From Microbacterium sp. TPD7012 (GTDB lineage Bacteria; Actinomycetota; Actinomycetes; Actinomycetales; Microbacteriaceae), in NCBI RefSeq assembly GCF_003075395.1, contig NZ_QDFV01000007.1:94079-158078 (forward strand): 64,000 nucleotides of DNA. Direction: 5' to 3'. Shown here piece by piece: positions 16,183 through 24,556 of the stretch. The notes under the pieces are model-generated. The model searched no databases. It was not told where the DNA came from and was given only the letters and a program-made list of their open reading frames with translations. Within the stretch, counting starts at the first letter, position 1, and every line of letters begins with the position of its first letter. The position numbers and the translations under genes were made by a program.

Positions 16183-17814
16183 TTACTCGCCGTCCTTCGT
16201 GACCTGGTAGAGGATCGGCCAGGTGTCCCAGCCGAACTCGACGTTGTCGACCGACTCGCCCCAGGCGCCCATGGCGTTGGTGTACCAGAGCGGGATGGCG
16301 GGCAGGTCCTTGAACAGGATCTCCTGCGCCTCCTGGAACTTCGTGATGCCCTCTTCGACGTCGGCAGCGGATGCGCCCTCATCGAGGAGTGCGTCGAACT
16401 CGGGGTTCGAGTAGTCGCCGTCGTTCGAACCGGCACCGGTGCCGAAGAGCGGGCCGAGGCCGTTGAACATCGACGGGTAGTCGAACTGCCATCCGGTGCG
16501 GAAGGCGGTGGTCGACTGACGCTCGGTGATCAGCGTGCGGTGCTCGGCGAAGGTCGGGATCGGGTTGCCGGAGGCCTCGATGCCGAGGTTGTTCTTCAGC
16601 TGGTTGGCGATGGCGTCGACCCAGCCCTGGTTGGGGCCGTCCGCGTTGTACTGGATCTGGAACGATCCGGTCCACGGTGCGATGGCGTCGGCCTCGGCCC
16701 ACAGCTCCTTCGCCTTCTCGGGGTCGAACTCGAGCACCTCGGAACCGGGGATGTCCTCGGAGTAGCCGTCGATCACCGGAGAGGTGAAGTCCTTCATCGG
16801 GGTGCGGGTGCCGCTGAAGACCACATCGGTGATCTCCTCACGGTTGATCGCGTGCGAGATCGCCGCACGTCGCAGCTGACCCTCTTCACCGCTGAAGTGC
16901 TCGAGGCGCTCCGGGATCGTGATGGTCGCGTTGGCCGCTGCCGGCTGGTTCACCGTGCGACCCTCGAAGTCGCTCTCGAACGTCTGCAGGGCGCTGTCCG
17001 GGATCTCCTGGAGGATGTCGAGGTTGCCGCCCTGGAGGTCGGCGTAGGCGGCATCGGTGCTGGCGTAGAGGATCATGTCCACGCCGCCGTTCACCGCCTC
17101 ACGGGGACCGGTGTAGTCCTCGTTCTTGATGAGGTCGATGCTCTCGTTGTGCTTCCACGCGCCCTCTTCGGCGAAGACGTACGGGCCATTGCCGATCGGG
17201 TTCTCGCCGAAGGCCTCGAGGTCGTCCCATGCCGCTGCGGGGAGCGGGAAGAACGCCGTGTAGCCGAGGCGCAGCGGGAAGTCCGACTCGGGCTGCTTCA
17301 GCTTCACCGTGAAGGTGAGGTCGTCGACGACCTTGAGGCCGGAGAGCTCCGGGACGTTCTCGTCGTAGGAGAAGCCCTCGATGGACTCGAAGAAGTAGCT
17401 CGAGAGCTGCTTGTTGTCGAGCGCCGAACCGTAGTTCCAGGCCTTGACGAACGACTCGGCGTCGACCGGGTCGCCGTTCGCGAAGGTCTGGTCGGCCTTG
17501 ATCTTGATCGTGTAGGTCTGCGCGTCGTCGGTCTCGATGGACTCGGCGAGGTCGTTGTGCACGGCGCCCTCGGCGTCGTAGTACACGAGACCGGCGAAGA
17601 TGCTCTGCAGCACGAGGCCGCCGCCGACCTCGTTGGTGTTCGTGGGGATCAGCGGGTTCTGCGGCTCGGTGTTGTTGACCGAGATGATCGCCGTGGCGTC
17701 ACCGGACGACTCCTCGGCGGGCTCGTTGCCCCCGCCGCTCGCGCAGCCCGCGAGAGTCAGGGCCCCGATCAGGAAAAATGCGCTGCCCGCGAGGGCGATC
17801 TTGTTGCGCTTCAC
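16183..17814 (-). CDS. Peptide ABC transporter substrate-binding lipoprotein (first system)
   Basis: A 543-residue SBP_bac_5 (OppA/DppA) protein. The signal peptide ends in the lipobox LTLAGC with Cys 24, so the mature protein is lipid-anchored outside the membrane. The core includes QTFANGDPVDAESFVKAWNY, the typical start of lobe I, and a C-terminal AIPLWYTNAMGAWGE segment. It delivers peptides to the permeases encoded directly downstream. The ATG has a GGAGGA site eight bases upstream. Ligand range is unknown. Confidence 0.93.
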   Translation of the reverse strand: MKRNKIALAGSAFFLIGALTLAGCASGGGNEPAEESSGDATAIISVNNTEPQNPLIPTNTNEVGGGLVLQSIFAGLVYYDAEGAVHNDLAESIETDDAQTYTIKIKADQTFANGDPVDAESFVKAWNYGSALDNKQLSSYFFESIEGFSYDENVPELSGLKVVDDLTFTVKLKQPESDFPLRLGYTAFFPLPAAAWDDLEAFGENPIGNGPYVFAEEGAWKHNESIDLIKNEDYTGPREAVNGGVDMILYASTDAAYADLQGGNLDILQEIPDSALQTFESDFEGRTVNQPAAANATITIPERLEHFSGEEGQLRRAAISHAINREEITDVVFSGTRTPMKDFTSPVIDGYSEDIPGSEVLEFDPEKAKELWAEADAIAPWTGSFQIQYNADGPNQGWVDAIANQLKNNLGIEASGNPIPTFAEHRTLITERQSTTAFRTGWQFDYPSMFNGLGPLFGTGAGSNDGDYSNPEFDALLDEGASAADVEEGITKFQEAQEILFKDLPAIPLWYTNAMGAWGESVDNVEFGWDTWPILYQVTKDGE

Positions 17815-17829
17815 TTTGTGTCCTCCTGG

Positions 17830-17934
17830 ACTGTTACTCAGACTGCGCGCTCACCGTTGAACACGTAGGGATAGTCGAGCGTAACCCGGGGTCGGGCTCG
17901 CGAACGCACTCAGCTAACGAACTGTTACTGAGTG
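17830..17934 (-). promoter_or_regulatory. Promoter region of the first oppA with repeated ACTGTTACT word
   Basis: Plus-strand ACTGTTACTCA (17830-17840) and ACTGTTACTGA (17921-17931) are a direct repeat. The second lies in an inverted repeat CACTCAG-N14-CTGAGTG (17907-17934). They flank the stretch where the promoter must lie and are candidate operators. A TTACGCT on the minus strand (17886-17880) may be the -10 box. Confidence 0.4.
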
Positions 17935-17976
17935 GTGACCATCCGTAACATCCGCGAAACACCCGGAAAGACGCGA

Positions 17977-18013
17977 CGGAGCCGCGCTCCCCGGCGAGGA
18001 GCGCGACTCCGTT
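17977..18013 (-). terminator. Terminator of the gcv operon
   Basis: ACGGAG-C-CGCGCTCC, a CCGGCGA loop, then GGAGCGCG-A-CTCCGT form a 14-bp stem with one mismatch, starting 20 bases after the gcvP stop. On the minus strand TCTTTCC follows. Confidence 0.75.
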
Positions 18014-18032
18014 CAGATGGGTCGATCCGGTG

Positions 18033-20972
18033 TCAGGCGAAGGCCTCCACGGGCGGGCAGGCGCAGACGAGGTTGCGGTCGCCGTAGGCCTGATCGATGC
18101 GGCGCACCGGCGGCCAGTACTTGCCGGCGACGAGCGCGTGCACGGGGTACGCAGCATCCTCCCGGGTGTAGGCGTGCGTCCACTCCCCCGCGATCAGCGA
18201 GACAGCGGTGTGCGGCGCGTGCACCAGGGGGTTGTCGTCGGCGGGCCAGCGCCCTGCCGCCACGGCATCCGCTTCCGCCTTGATCATGATCATCGCCTCG
18301 ATGAAGCGGTCGATCTCGCCGAGGTCCTCCGACTCCGTCGGTTCGACCATGAGGGTCCCCGCCACGGGGAACGACATGGTCGGGGCGTGGAAGCCGTAGT
18401 CGATCAGGCGCTTGGCGACGTCGTCGACCGTGATGCCCGTGGCCTCCTTGAGCGGGCGGAGGTCGAGGATGCACTCGTGCGCCACTCGGCCGTTCTCGCC
18501 CGTGTAGAGCACGGGATAGTGCTCGCCCAGGCGGGCGGCGATGTAGTTCGCCGACAGCACGGCGGCCGCGGTCGCGCGCCGCAGGCCGTCTGCCCCCATC
18601 ATGCGCACGTACGCCCAGGAGATCGGCAGGATGCCCGCCGACCCGTACGGCGCGGCCGAGACGGCTCCGCCCTCGAACGTGAAACCGCCGAAGTGCTCGC
18701 TGCGCTGCGCGAGCGGATGCGACGGGAGGAACGGCGCGAGGTGCGCCTTCGCCGCCACGGGTCCGACACCGGGTCCGCCGCCGCCGTGCGGGATCGCGAA
18801 CGTCTTGTGCAGGTTGAGGTGCGAGACGTCGCCGCCGAGGTCGCCGAAGCGCGCGTACCCGAGCAGAGCGTTGAGGTTCGCGCCGTCGACGTACACCTGG
18901 CCGCCCGCGTCGTGCACCGCGGTCGTGATCTCCACGACGTCGTGCTCGTACACGCCGTGCGTGGACGGGTAGGTGATCATGAGCGCCGACAGGGTGTCGG
19001 CGTGCGCGGCGATCTTGGCGCGGAGGTCGTCGAGATCGACGTTCCCGAGCTCGTCGCAGGCCACCACGACGACCTTCATGCCCGCGAGCACGGCGGATGC
19101 CGCGTTCGTGCCGTGCGCCGACGACGGGATCAGGCAGACGGTGCGCTGCGCGTCGCCGTTGGCGAGGTGGTAGCCGCGGATCGCCAGGAGCCCCGCCAGC
19201 TCGCCCTGCGAGCCGGCGTTCGGCTGCAGTGAGACGGCGTCGTACCCGGTGACCTCGGCGAGCCAGCCCTCGAGCTGCTCGATGAGATCGAGATAGCCCT
19301 GCACGTCGGATGCCGGCGCGAACGGGTGGATGCCGGCGAACTCGGGCCATGTGATGGCGGCCATCTCGGTCGCGGCGTTGAGCTTCATCGTGCAGGACCC
19401 GAGCGGGATCATGCCGCGGTCGAGCGCGTAGTCGCGGTCGGCGAGGCTCTTCAGGTAACGCATCATGGCGGTCTCGCTGCGGTGCGCATGGAAGACCGGG
19501 TGGGTCAGGTACTCGTCCTGCCGGATGAGCGCGCCGGGAAGAGCGTGGTCGCCGTCGCCGAATCCGAAGACCCGCTCCTTCGTGCCGCCGAAGACGTGCG
19601 CGACCTGGTGCAGCTCCGCGGTCGTCGTGGTCTCGTCGACCGCGATGCTGAGCGTGTCGGCATCGACGACGTGGAGGAGGACACCCGCACCGTCGTGCGC
19701 CTGCTTCGCGAGTTCGTCCGCACGGCCAGGGACACGCACGGAGACGGTGTCGAAGAAGGCGTCGTGCACGACCTCGGCGCCGGCCTCGACGAGCCAGTCG
19801 CGCAGCAGCGCGGCCTTCGTCGCGACCTCCGACGCGATGGCTTCGAGGCCGTCGGGCCCGTGGTACACCGCGTACATGGAGGCCATGACGGCGAGCAGCA
19901 CCTGTGCGGTGCAGATGTTCGACGTCGCCTTCTCGCGACGGATGTGCTGCTCGCGGGTCTGCAGCGAGAGGCGGTAGGCGGGCTTGCCGTCAGCGTCCAC
20001 CGAGACGCCGACGAGGCGCCCTGGCAGCTGACGCTCGAGGCCTGCGCGCACGGCCATGTACCCGGCGTGCGGACCGCCGAAGCCCATCGGCACACCGAAG
20101 CGCTGCGTCGTGCCGACAGCCACATCCGCGCCCAGCGAACCGGGCGACGCGATCAGGGTGAGGGCGAGGAGATCGGCGGCGGCGACCGCGAGACCGCCGG
20201 CGAGGTGTGCGGCGTCGATGACGGCCGAGGGGTCCCAGACCCGACCGGATGCTCCCGGATACTGCACGAAGACGCCGAACAGCTCCGCCGGGAGCTCCTC
20301 GCCCGCGGCGAAGTCCACGGAGACGAGCTCGATGCCGACGGCATCCGCACGGGTGGCGAGCAGCGCCTTCGTCTGCGGGAAGGCATCGGCGTCGACCGCG
20401 AAGACGTTCGACGTCGACTTCGAGGCACGCCGGGCGAGCAGCATGCCCTCCACCACCGCGGTCGACTCGTCGAGCATGGATGCGTTGGCGGTCGAGAGCC
20501 CGGTGAGCTCGGCGACCATCGTCTGGAAGTTGATGAGCGCTTCCAGACGGCCCTGCGAGATCTCGGGCTGGTACGGCGTGTAGGCCGTGTACCAGGACGG
20601 GTTCTCCAGTACACCCCGCTGGATGACCTGCGGAGTGATCGTGCCGTAGTAGCCGAGGCCGATCATCGGCCGGTTCACCGCGTTGCGCGAGGCGAGGGCG
20701 CGGAGTTCGGCGAGCGCTTCGGTCTCGCTCGCCGCTGCCGGGATGGTCGAGTCGAGCGAGCCCGTCGGTCCGGTGAAGATCGAGGACGGGACCGCCTGGC
20801 GCATCAGCGCCTCGACGGCATCTCCCTCCTGGGTCCCTGAACTTGCCCCCTGGGTCCCTGAGCTTGCCCCCTGGGTCCCTGAGCTTGTCGAAGGGTGGAT
20901 GCCGAGCGCGTCCAGCATGGTCCGCTGGGCGGCGTCGGTGGGTCCGATGTGACGATCGGCGAAGGAGACCAC
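18033..20972 (-). CDS. gcvP: Glycine dehydrogenase (decarboxylating), P-protein
   Basis: A 979-residue single-chain P-protein. It decarboxylates glycine with PLP and passes the aminomethyl group to lipoyl-GcvH. Both homologous halves are present, and the PLP lysine is in HLNLHKTFAIPHGGGGPG. The N-terminus FADRHIGPTDAAQRTML is canonical, but residues 28-48 are three 7-residue repeats (STSSGTQ, GASSGTQ, GASSGTQ) absent from ordinary P-proteins. They are encoded by a 21-base tandem repeat at 20829-20891 and probably form a surface loop. It is the last gene of gcvT-gcvH-gcvP. Confidence 0.97.
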   Translation of the reverse strand: MVSFADRHIGPTDAAQRTMLDALGIHPSTSSGTQGASSGTQGASSGTQEGDAVEALMRQAVPSSIFTGPTGSLDSTIPAAASETEALAELRALASRNAVNRPMIGLGYYGTITPQVIQRGVLENPSWYTAYTPYQPEISQGRLEALINFQTMVAELTGLSTANASMLDESTAVVEGMLLARRASKSTSNVFAVDADAFPQTKALLATRADAVGIELVSVDFAAGEELPAELFGVFVQYPGASGRVWDPSAVIDAAHLAGGLAVAAADLLALTLIASPGSLGADVAVGTTQRFGVPMGFGGPHAGYMAVRAGLERQLPGRLVGVSVDADGKPAYRLSLQTREQHIRREKATSNICTAQVLLAVMASMYAVYHGPDGLEAIASEVATKAALLRDWLVEAGAEVVHDAFFDTVSVRVPGRADELAKQAHDGAGVLLHVVDADTLSIAVDETTTTAELHQVAHVFGGTKERVFGFGDGDHALPGALIRQDEYLTHPVFHAHRSETAMMRYLKSLADRDYALDRGMIPLGSCTMKLNAATEMAAITWPEFAGIHPFAPASDVQGYLDLIEQLEGWLAEVTGYDAVSLQPNAGSQGELAGLLAIRGYHLANGDAQRTVCLIPSSAHGTNAASAVLAGMKVVVVACDELGNVDLDDLRAKIAAHADTLSALMITYPSTHGVYEHDVVEITTAVHDAGGQVYVDGANLNALLGYARFGDLGGDVSHLNLHKTFAIPHGGGGPGVGPVAAKAHLAPFLPSHPLAQRSEHFGGFTFEGGAVSAAPYGSAGILPISWAYVRMMGADGLRRATAAAVLSANYIAARLGEHYPVLYTGENGRVAHECILDLRPLKEATGITVDDVAKRLIDYGFHAPTMSFPVAGTLMVEPTESEDLGEIDRFIEAMIMIKAEADAVAAGRWPADDNPLVHAPHTAVSLIAGEWTHAYTREDAAYPVHALVAGKYWPPVRRIDQAYGDRNLVCACPPVEAFA
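20829..20891 (-). repeat. In-frame 21-base tandem repeat inside gcvP
   Basis: Three copies of a 21-base unit. On the plus strand they read CTGGGTCCCTGA(A/G)CTTG followed by CCCC, and the last copy continues into TCGAAGGG. The period is a multiple of three, so the frame is kept. Related words occur in gcvH (21295-21321) and after fba (56511-56582). Confidence 0.85.
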
Positions 20973-20979
20973 GGGTGGA

Positions 20980-21375
20980 TCAGCCCTCCGTCAGTGCGAC
21001 GTACGCGTCGCGGTCGAGCAGGTCGTCGGTGGCGCCGTCTGCCACGGAGACCTTGATCAGCCAGCCACCCTCGAAGGGCTCGGCGTTGACGAGTGACGGG
21101 TCGTCGACGACGGCGTCGTTGATCTCGACGACCGTGCCGGCGACCGGGGCGTAGAGCTCTCCGACCGACTTCGTCGACTCGATCTCGCCGACGACCGCGC
21201 CTGCGGTGAGCTCGGCGCCGACGGCGGGGAGCTCGACGAAGACGACGTCACCGAGCTTCTCGGCGGCGTAGTCGGTGATGCCGATGCTCACGGTCTGGGT
21301 TCCCGAGCCCGTCGAAGGACCGGTCGCGATCCACTCGTGCTCTTCGGTGTACTTCAGTGCGCTGAGGTCGGTCAT
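20980..21375 (-). CDS. gcvH: Glycine cleavage system H protein
   Basis: A 131-residue lipoyl carrier protein that shuttles the aminomethyl intermediate between GcvP, GcvT and lipoamide dehydrogenase. The lipoylated Lys is residue 69 in GEIESTKSVGELYAPV. Residues 20-27 (PSTGSGTQ) interrupt the first beta strands, where other H-proteins run straight from the EHEW motif into the next strand. The DNA there matches the repeat unit found in gcvP. The start overlaps the gcvT stop by 4 bases. Confidence 0.96.
   Translation of the reverse strand: MTDLSALKYTEEHEWIATGPSTGSGTQTVSIGITDYAAEKLGDVVFVELPAVGAELTAGAVVGEIESTKSVGELYAPVAGTVVEINDAVVDDPSLVNAEPFEGGWLIKVSVADGATDDLLDRDAYVALTEG
21295..21321 (-). repeat. 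Single in-frame copy of the repeat unit inside gcvH
   Basis: The plus strand reads CTGGGTTCCCGAGCCCGTC followed by GAAGGACC, a diverged single copy of the unit in gcvP and behind fba. It encodes STGSGTQ, close to the STSSGTQ of gcvP. Confidence 0.75.
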
Positions 21376-22556
21376 TTGGTCCTCCGGTAGAAAGGCAGGG
21401 CGGTCACGGTCGCGGGGATCTTCGTCCCCCGCACATCAAGGAATACTGCTGTTCCCTCTTCCGCGGAAGAAGGATCGACGTAGGCCATCGCGATCGGGTG
21501 GCCGAGGGTCGGGCTGAGGGCGCCGCTGGTGATCTCGCCGAGCACCGTGCCATCGGCATCCACCACGGCGTAGCCGGCGCGCCCGGCGCGCTTGCCCTCG
21601 GCGGCGAGTCCGACGAGGACGGGAGCTTCCGGGGCCGCGTCGACGGCGTCCTTCCCGATGAAGCTCTCCTTGTCCGCCACCACCACTCGACCGAGGCCGG
21701 CCTGCGCCGGTCGGGTCTCGAGGGAGAGCTCGTGCCCGTAGAGCGGCATCCCGGCCTCGAGCCGGAGCGTGTCGCGAGCGGCGAGACCTGCGGGAACGAG
21801 GCCGTGCGGCTCTCCGGCGGCGAGCAGGGCGTCCCACAACGCGGGTGCGAGTGTGCTGGGGACGAGCAGCTCGAAGCCGTCCTCGCCGGTGTATCCGGTC
21901 CGGGCGAGGAGCAGGGGCTCACCGTGGAAGCGGGCGTCGGCCCAGGCGTAGTACCTCTGCTCGGCCCAGGGCGTACCGACCTCGGTGATGCCCTCGGTCG
22001 CCGCGACGATGGCCTCGGCCGCGGGGCCCTGGACGGCGAGGAGGGCGAAGGAGTCCGAGACGTCCTCGACGTCGACCCCTCGGTCGCCGAGGAACCCGGC
22101 GAAGCTGCGCTCCTCCCCTTCCGCCCGGGGAGGCCCCTCGCGTTCGACGAGGGACGGGAACGAGCGCACGCGCGAGGCGAAGGCCGCGTCGACGTAGCCG
22201 CGGTTGCCGGCGTTCGCGATCACCAGGTAGCGATCGTCGGCGAGCCGGTAGACGATCACGTCGTCGACGATCCCTCCGGACTCCGACAGGATCAGCGAGT
22301 ACTTCGCCTTGCCCACGGCCATCGAGGACAGGCGACCGGCGAGCGCGTAGTCGAGGAACTCCGCGGCGCTCTCACCCGTGACGAGGAACTCCGCCATGTG
22401 CGAGATGTCGAAGAGACCGGCCGACCGGCGGACGGCGTGGTGCTCCGCGAGGTCGGAGGTGTAGCGCACCGGCATCTGCCAGCCGCCGAAGTCGGTGAAC
22501 GACGCCCCGAGCGCCTCATGGCGCTCGCGGAGCGGGGTGTAGCGGGGATCGGACAT
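21372..22556 (-). CDS. gcvT: Aminomethyltransferase, glycine cleavage T protein
   Basis: A 394-residue T-protein that transfers the methylene group from aminomethyl-GcvH to tetrahydrofolate. Family blocks are YTPLRERHEALGASFTDFGGW at the N-terminus (split here after 20), LFDISHMAEF, the ARTGYTGEDGFELLV folate/active region and ALSPTLGHPIAMAYV near the C-terminus. Residues of about 133-158 (SFPSLVEREGPPRAEGEERS and following) are extra compared with the usual step from the GNR helix to the DVSD strand. Translation starts at an ATG with GGGAG upstream. It is first in the operon, below the glycine riboswitch. Confidence 0.95.
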   Translation of the reverse strand: MSDPRYTPLRERHEALGASFTDFGGWQMPVRYTSDLAEHHAVRRSAGLFDISHMAEFLVTGESAAEFLDYALAGRLSSMAVGKAKYSLILSESGGIVDDVIVYRLADDRYLVIANAGNRGYVDAAFASRVRSFPSLVEREGPPRAEGEERSFAGFLGDRGVDVEDVSDSFALLAVQGPAAEAIVAATEGITEVGTPWAEQRYYAWADARFHGEPLLLARTGYTGEDGFELLVPSTLAPALWDALLAAGEPHGLVPAGLAARDTLRLEAGMPLYGHELSLETRPAQAGLGRVVVADKESFIGKDAVDAAPEAPVLVGLAAEGKRAGRAGYAVVDADGTVLGEITSGALSPTLGHPIAMAYVDPSSAEEGTAVFLDVRGTKIPATVTALPFYRRTK

Positions 22557-22607
22557 GGAGTTCTCCCGTGCGGATTCGGGCGGAACGACGACGTCGACGT
22601 TCCTCGG

Positions 22608-22800
22608 AACTCCCCCTCTGTCATGGGCCTGAGAGCTTCGCCCGCGCGGGGGCTTTCACCGTCGGCGGATCTCGAGCTTCGCTCGAGATCGCTTTTCAGA
22701 GTGGCCGGAACCGCGCGGTACGCGTTACCTGAGAGATTGGCGGGGAGGCTTGCTCCTTCGGTGCCCGGCTGCATTCGCCGGGGCTCTCCCGCGGGGGTCA
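22608..22800 (-). ncRNA. Tandem glycine riboswitch controlling gcvT-gcvH-gcvP
   Basis: Read on the minus strand, the leader has the glycine aptamer landmarks twice. The first aptamer has GCGGGAGAGCC, GGCACCGAAGGAGCAA and AATCTCTCAGGTA. The second has CGGTGAAAGCC, GCGAAGCTCTCAGGC and GACAGAGGGGG. ACTCTGAAAAGC links them. Tandem glycine aptamers before gcvT switch on the cleavage operon when glycine is abundant. The second aptamer carries a perfect 10-bp hairpin (22668-22690). The gcvT start is about 50 bases downstream, where the expression platform must lie. Confidence 0.93.
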
Positions 22801-22844
22801 TTCGGCCTGTCTTCAGTTGTGGGGTTCAGTCTAGCCGGAGCCCT

Positions 22845-23708
22845 TCAGGATCGGATGCCGAGTTCGGCGCGGACCTCGTCACGGAGGCGTCCGAGGTTCT
22901 CGGGCTCGGGGGCCGCGCCGAGGAGCGTCTTGGTGTAGTCGTGCTGGGGGTGGAGGATGACCTCGTCGGCGGGTCCGCGTTCGACGACGTCACCCTTGTA
23001 GAGGACCATGATCTCGTCGGAGAAGTGCCGGGCGGTCGCGAGATCGTGCGTGATGTACAGCACCCCGAGGTTCTCCTCACGCTGCAGCTCGGCGAGGAGA
23101 TTCAGCACGCCGAGGCGGATCGACACGTCGAGCATCGACACCGGCTCGTCGGCGACGATGAACCGCGCCCCGGGCGCGAGCGCCCGGGCGATCGCGACAC
23201 GCTGCCGCTGCCCACCCGACAGCTCGTGCGGGCGACGCTCCGCGAAGCTCTCCCCCGGTGTCAGCCGCACCCGCTCCAGCAGCTCGACGGCCCGCTCCCG
23301 CACCTGAGCACTGCTCAACTCGGGGTGATGCAGCCGGATCGGTCGCTCCAGGTGATGCACGATCGTGTGGAACGGGTTCAACGACGCGAACGGGTCCTGG
23401 AACACCATCTGCACATCCGACCGGTATCGCTCCAACGTGCGCCCGTGCGTCCCCGATGGCACCCCGTCGAGGAGGATGTCCCCGCTCGTGGGGGTCTCCA
23501 GCTTCATCAGCATCCGCGCGATCGTCGACTTGCCCGACCCGGACTCCCCCACCAGCGCGACCGTCCGCCCCGGCTCGAGCGTGAACGACACATCCTTCAC
23601 CGCATGCAGGGTCGTCGTCTTGAACCCGGAACGCAGGTGGAAGTCCTTGGTCAGGTTCCGCGCCTCCAGCGTGCCCGTGCCGCGCGCGGCATCCGTCTTC
23701 GTGCTCAT
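22845..23708 (-). CDS. Peptide ABC transporter ATP-binding protein (OppF/DppF type, second system)
   Basis: A 287-residue ATPase with GESGSGKSTIARMLM (Walker A), VFQDPFASLNPFHTI (Q-loop), LSGGQRQRVAIARAL (signature) and FIVADEPVSMLDVS (Walker B). The C-terminal oligopeptide region ends QHDYTKTLLGAAPEP. It pairs with the OppD-type ATPase encoded just upstream, whose stop it overlaps by 4 bases. It is the last gene of the second peptide transporter operon; the riboswitch of gcvT begins about 45 bases after its stop. Confidence 0.93.
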   Translation of the reverse strand: MSTKTDAARGTGTLEARNLTKDFHLRSGFKTTTLHAVKDVSFTLEPGRTVALVGESGSGKSTIARMLMKLETPTSGDILLDGVPSGTHGRTLERYRSDVQMVFQDPFASLNPFHTIVHHLERPIRLHHPELSSAQVRERAVELLERVRLTPGESFAERRPHELSGGQRQRVAIARALAPGARFIVADEPVSMLDVSIRLGVLNLLAELQREENLGVLYITHDLATARHFSDEIMVLYKGDVVERGPADEVILHPQHDYTKTLLGAAPEPENLGRLRDEVRAELGIRS

Positions 23709-24556
23709 CGGGTCCCCTCCTGGCTCACGCCCGTGCGGACGAAGTCGCCCCGCTCGCCCTTCAGCGACGGGAAACTCGACAACAGCTTCTTCGTGTACTC
23801 GTGCTGCGGGGTCCGGTAGATCTCCTCCGCCGTCCCCTGCTCCACGATCTGTCCCTGCAGCATCACCGCGATCCGGTCGCTGATCTCGATCAGCATCGGC
23901 AGGTCGTGCGTGATGAAGATGACCGCGAACCCGAGTCGTTCACGCAGCCGCATGATCTCGCGGATGATGCCCCGCTGCACGACTACGTCGAGTGCGGTGG
24001 TCGGCTCGTCCATGATCATCACCTGCGGGTCCAGCGCGAGGGCCATCGCGATCATCATGCGCTGGCGCATGCCGCCGGAGAGCTCGTGCGGGAAGCTCGT
24101 CAGACGCGACGGGTCCACCCCGACCAGGGTCAGCAGCTCCTCGGCGCGCGCGGTCTTGTCCTTCTTCGACATCCCGGGGCGGTGCGTGTCGAAGATGTCG
24201 AAGATCTGCGCCTTCACATCGATCACCGGGTTGAGCGAGTTCATCGCCCCCTGGAACACCATCGAGATCTTGTCCCACCGGAACGCCCGCAGACCGTCGC
24301 CGTCGAGGCCCACGATGTCGATGTCGTGCCCATCGCGGTCGTGGAACACGATCTCGCCGCTCGTCATCAGCGCCGGCGGCTTGAGCAGACGATTCATCCC
24401 GTAGGCGAGCGTCGTCTTCCCGCAGCCGGACTCCCCCGCGAGTCCCAGGATCTCGCCGCGGTTCAAAGTGAGCGAGACATTGCGCACGGCCTTGACGGGC
24501 GGATCGACCTCGTACTCGATCGACACGTTCGTCGCTGTCAGCACGGCGTCGCTCAT
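23705..24556 (-). CDS. Peptide ABC transporter ATP-binding protein (OppD/DppD type, second system)
   Basis: A 283-residue ATPase with GESGCGKTTLAYGMN (Walker A), VFQGAMNSLNPVIDV (Q-loop), LSGGMRQRMMIAMAL (signature) and VMIMDEPTTALDVV (Walker B). The ATG at 24556 (MSDAVLTATNVSIEYE) is chosen because it overlaps the permease stop by 4 bases; the longer open frame upstream overlaps the permease gene and is not real. It acts as a heterodimer with the 22845-23708 ATPase. Confidence 0.93.
   Translation of the reverse strand: MSDAVLTATNVSIEYEVDPPVKAVRNVSLTLNRGEILGLAGESGCGKTTLAYGMNRLLKPPALMTSGEIVFHDRDGHDIDIVGLDGDGLRAFRWDKISMVFQGAMNSLNPVIDVKAQIFDIFDTHRPGMSKKDKTARAEELLTLVGVDPSRLTSFPHELSGGMRQRMMIAMALALDPQVMIMDEPTTALDVVVQRGIIREIMRLRERLGFAVIFITHDLPMLIEISDRIAVMLQGQIVEQGTAEEIYRTPQHEYTKKLLSSFPSLKGERGDFVRTGVSQEGTR

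Noticed and set aside
16171..17868. 565-residue plus-strand frame opposite oppA
   Set aside because: Antisense shadow. The minus strand encodes a complete lipoprotein with signal peptide.
20829..20891. Possible CRISPR-like array in gcvP
   Set aside because: Units are directly adjacent without spacers, in frame within a gene, and only three copies exist.
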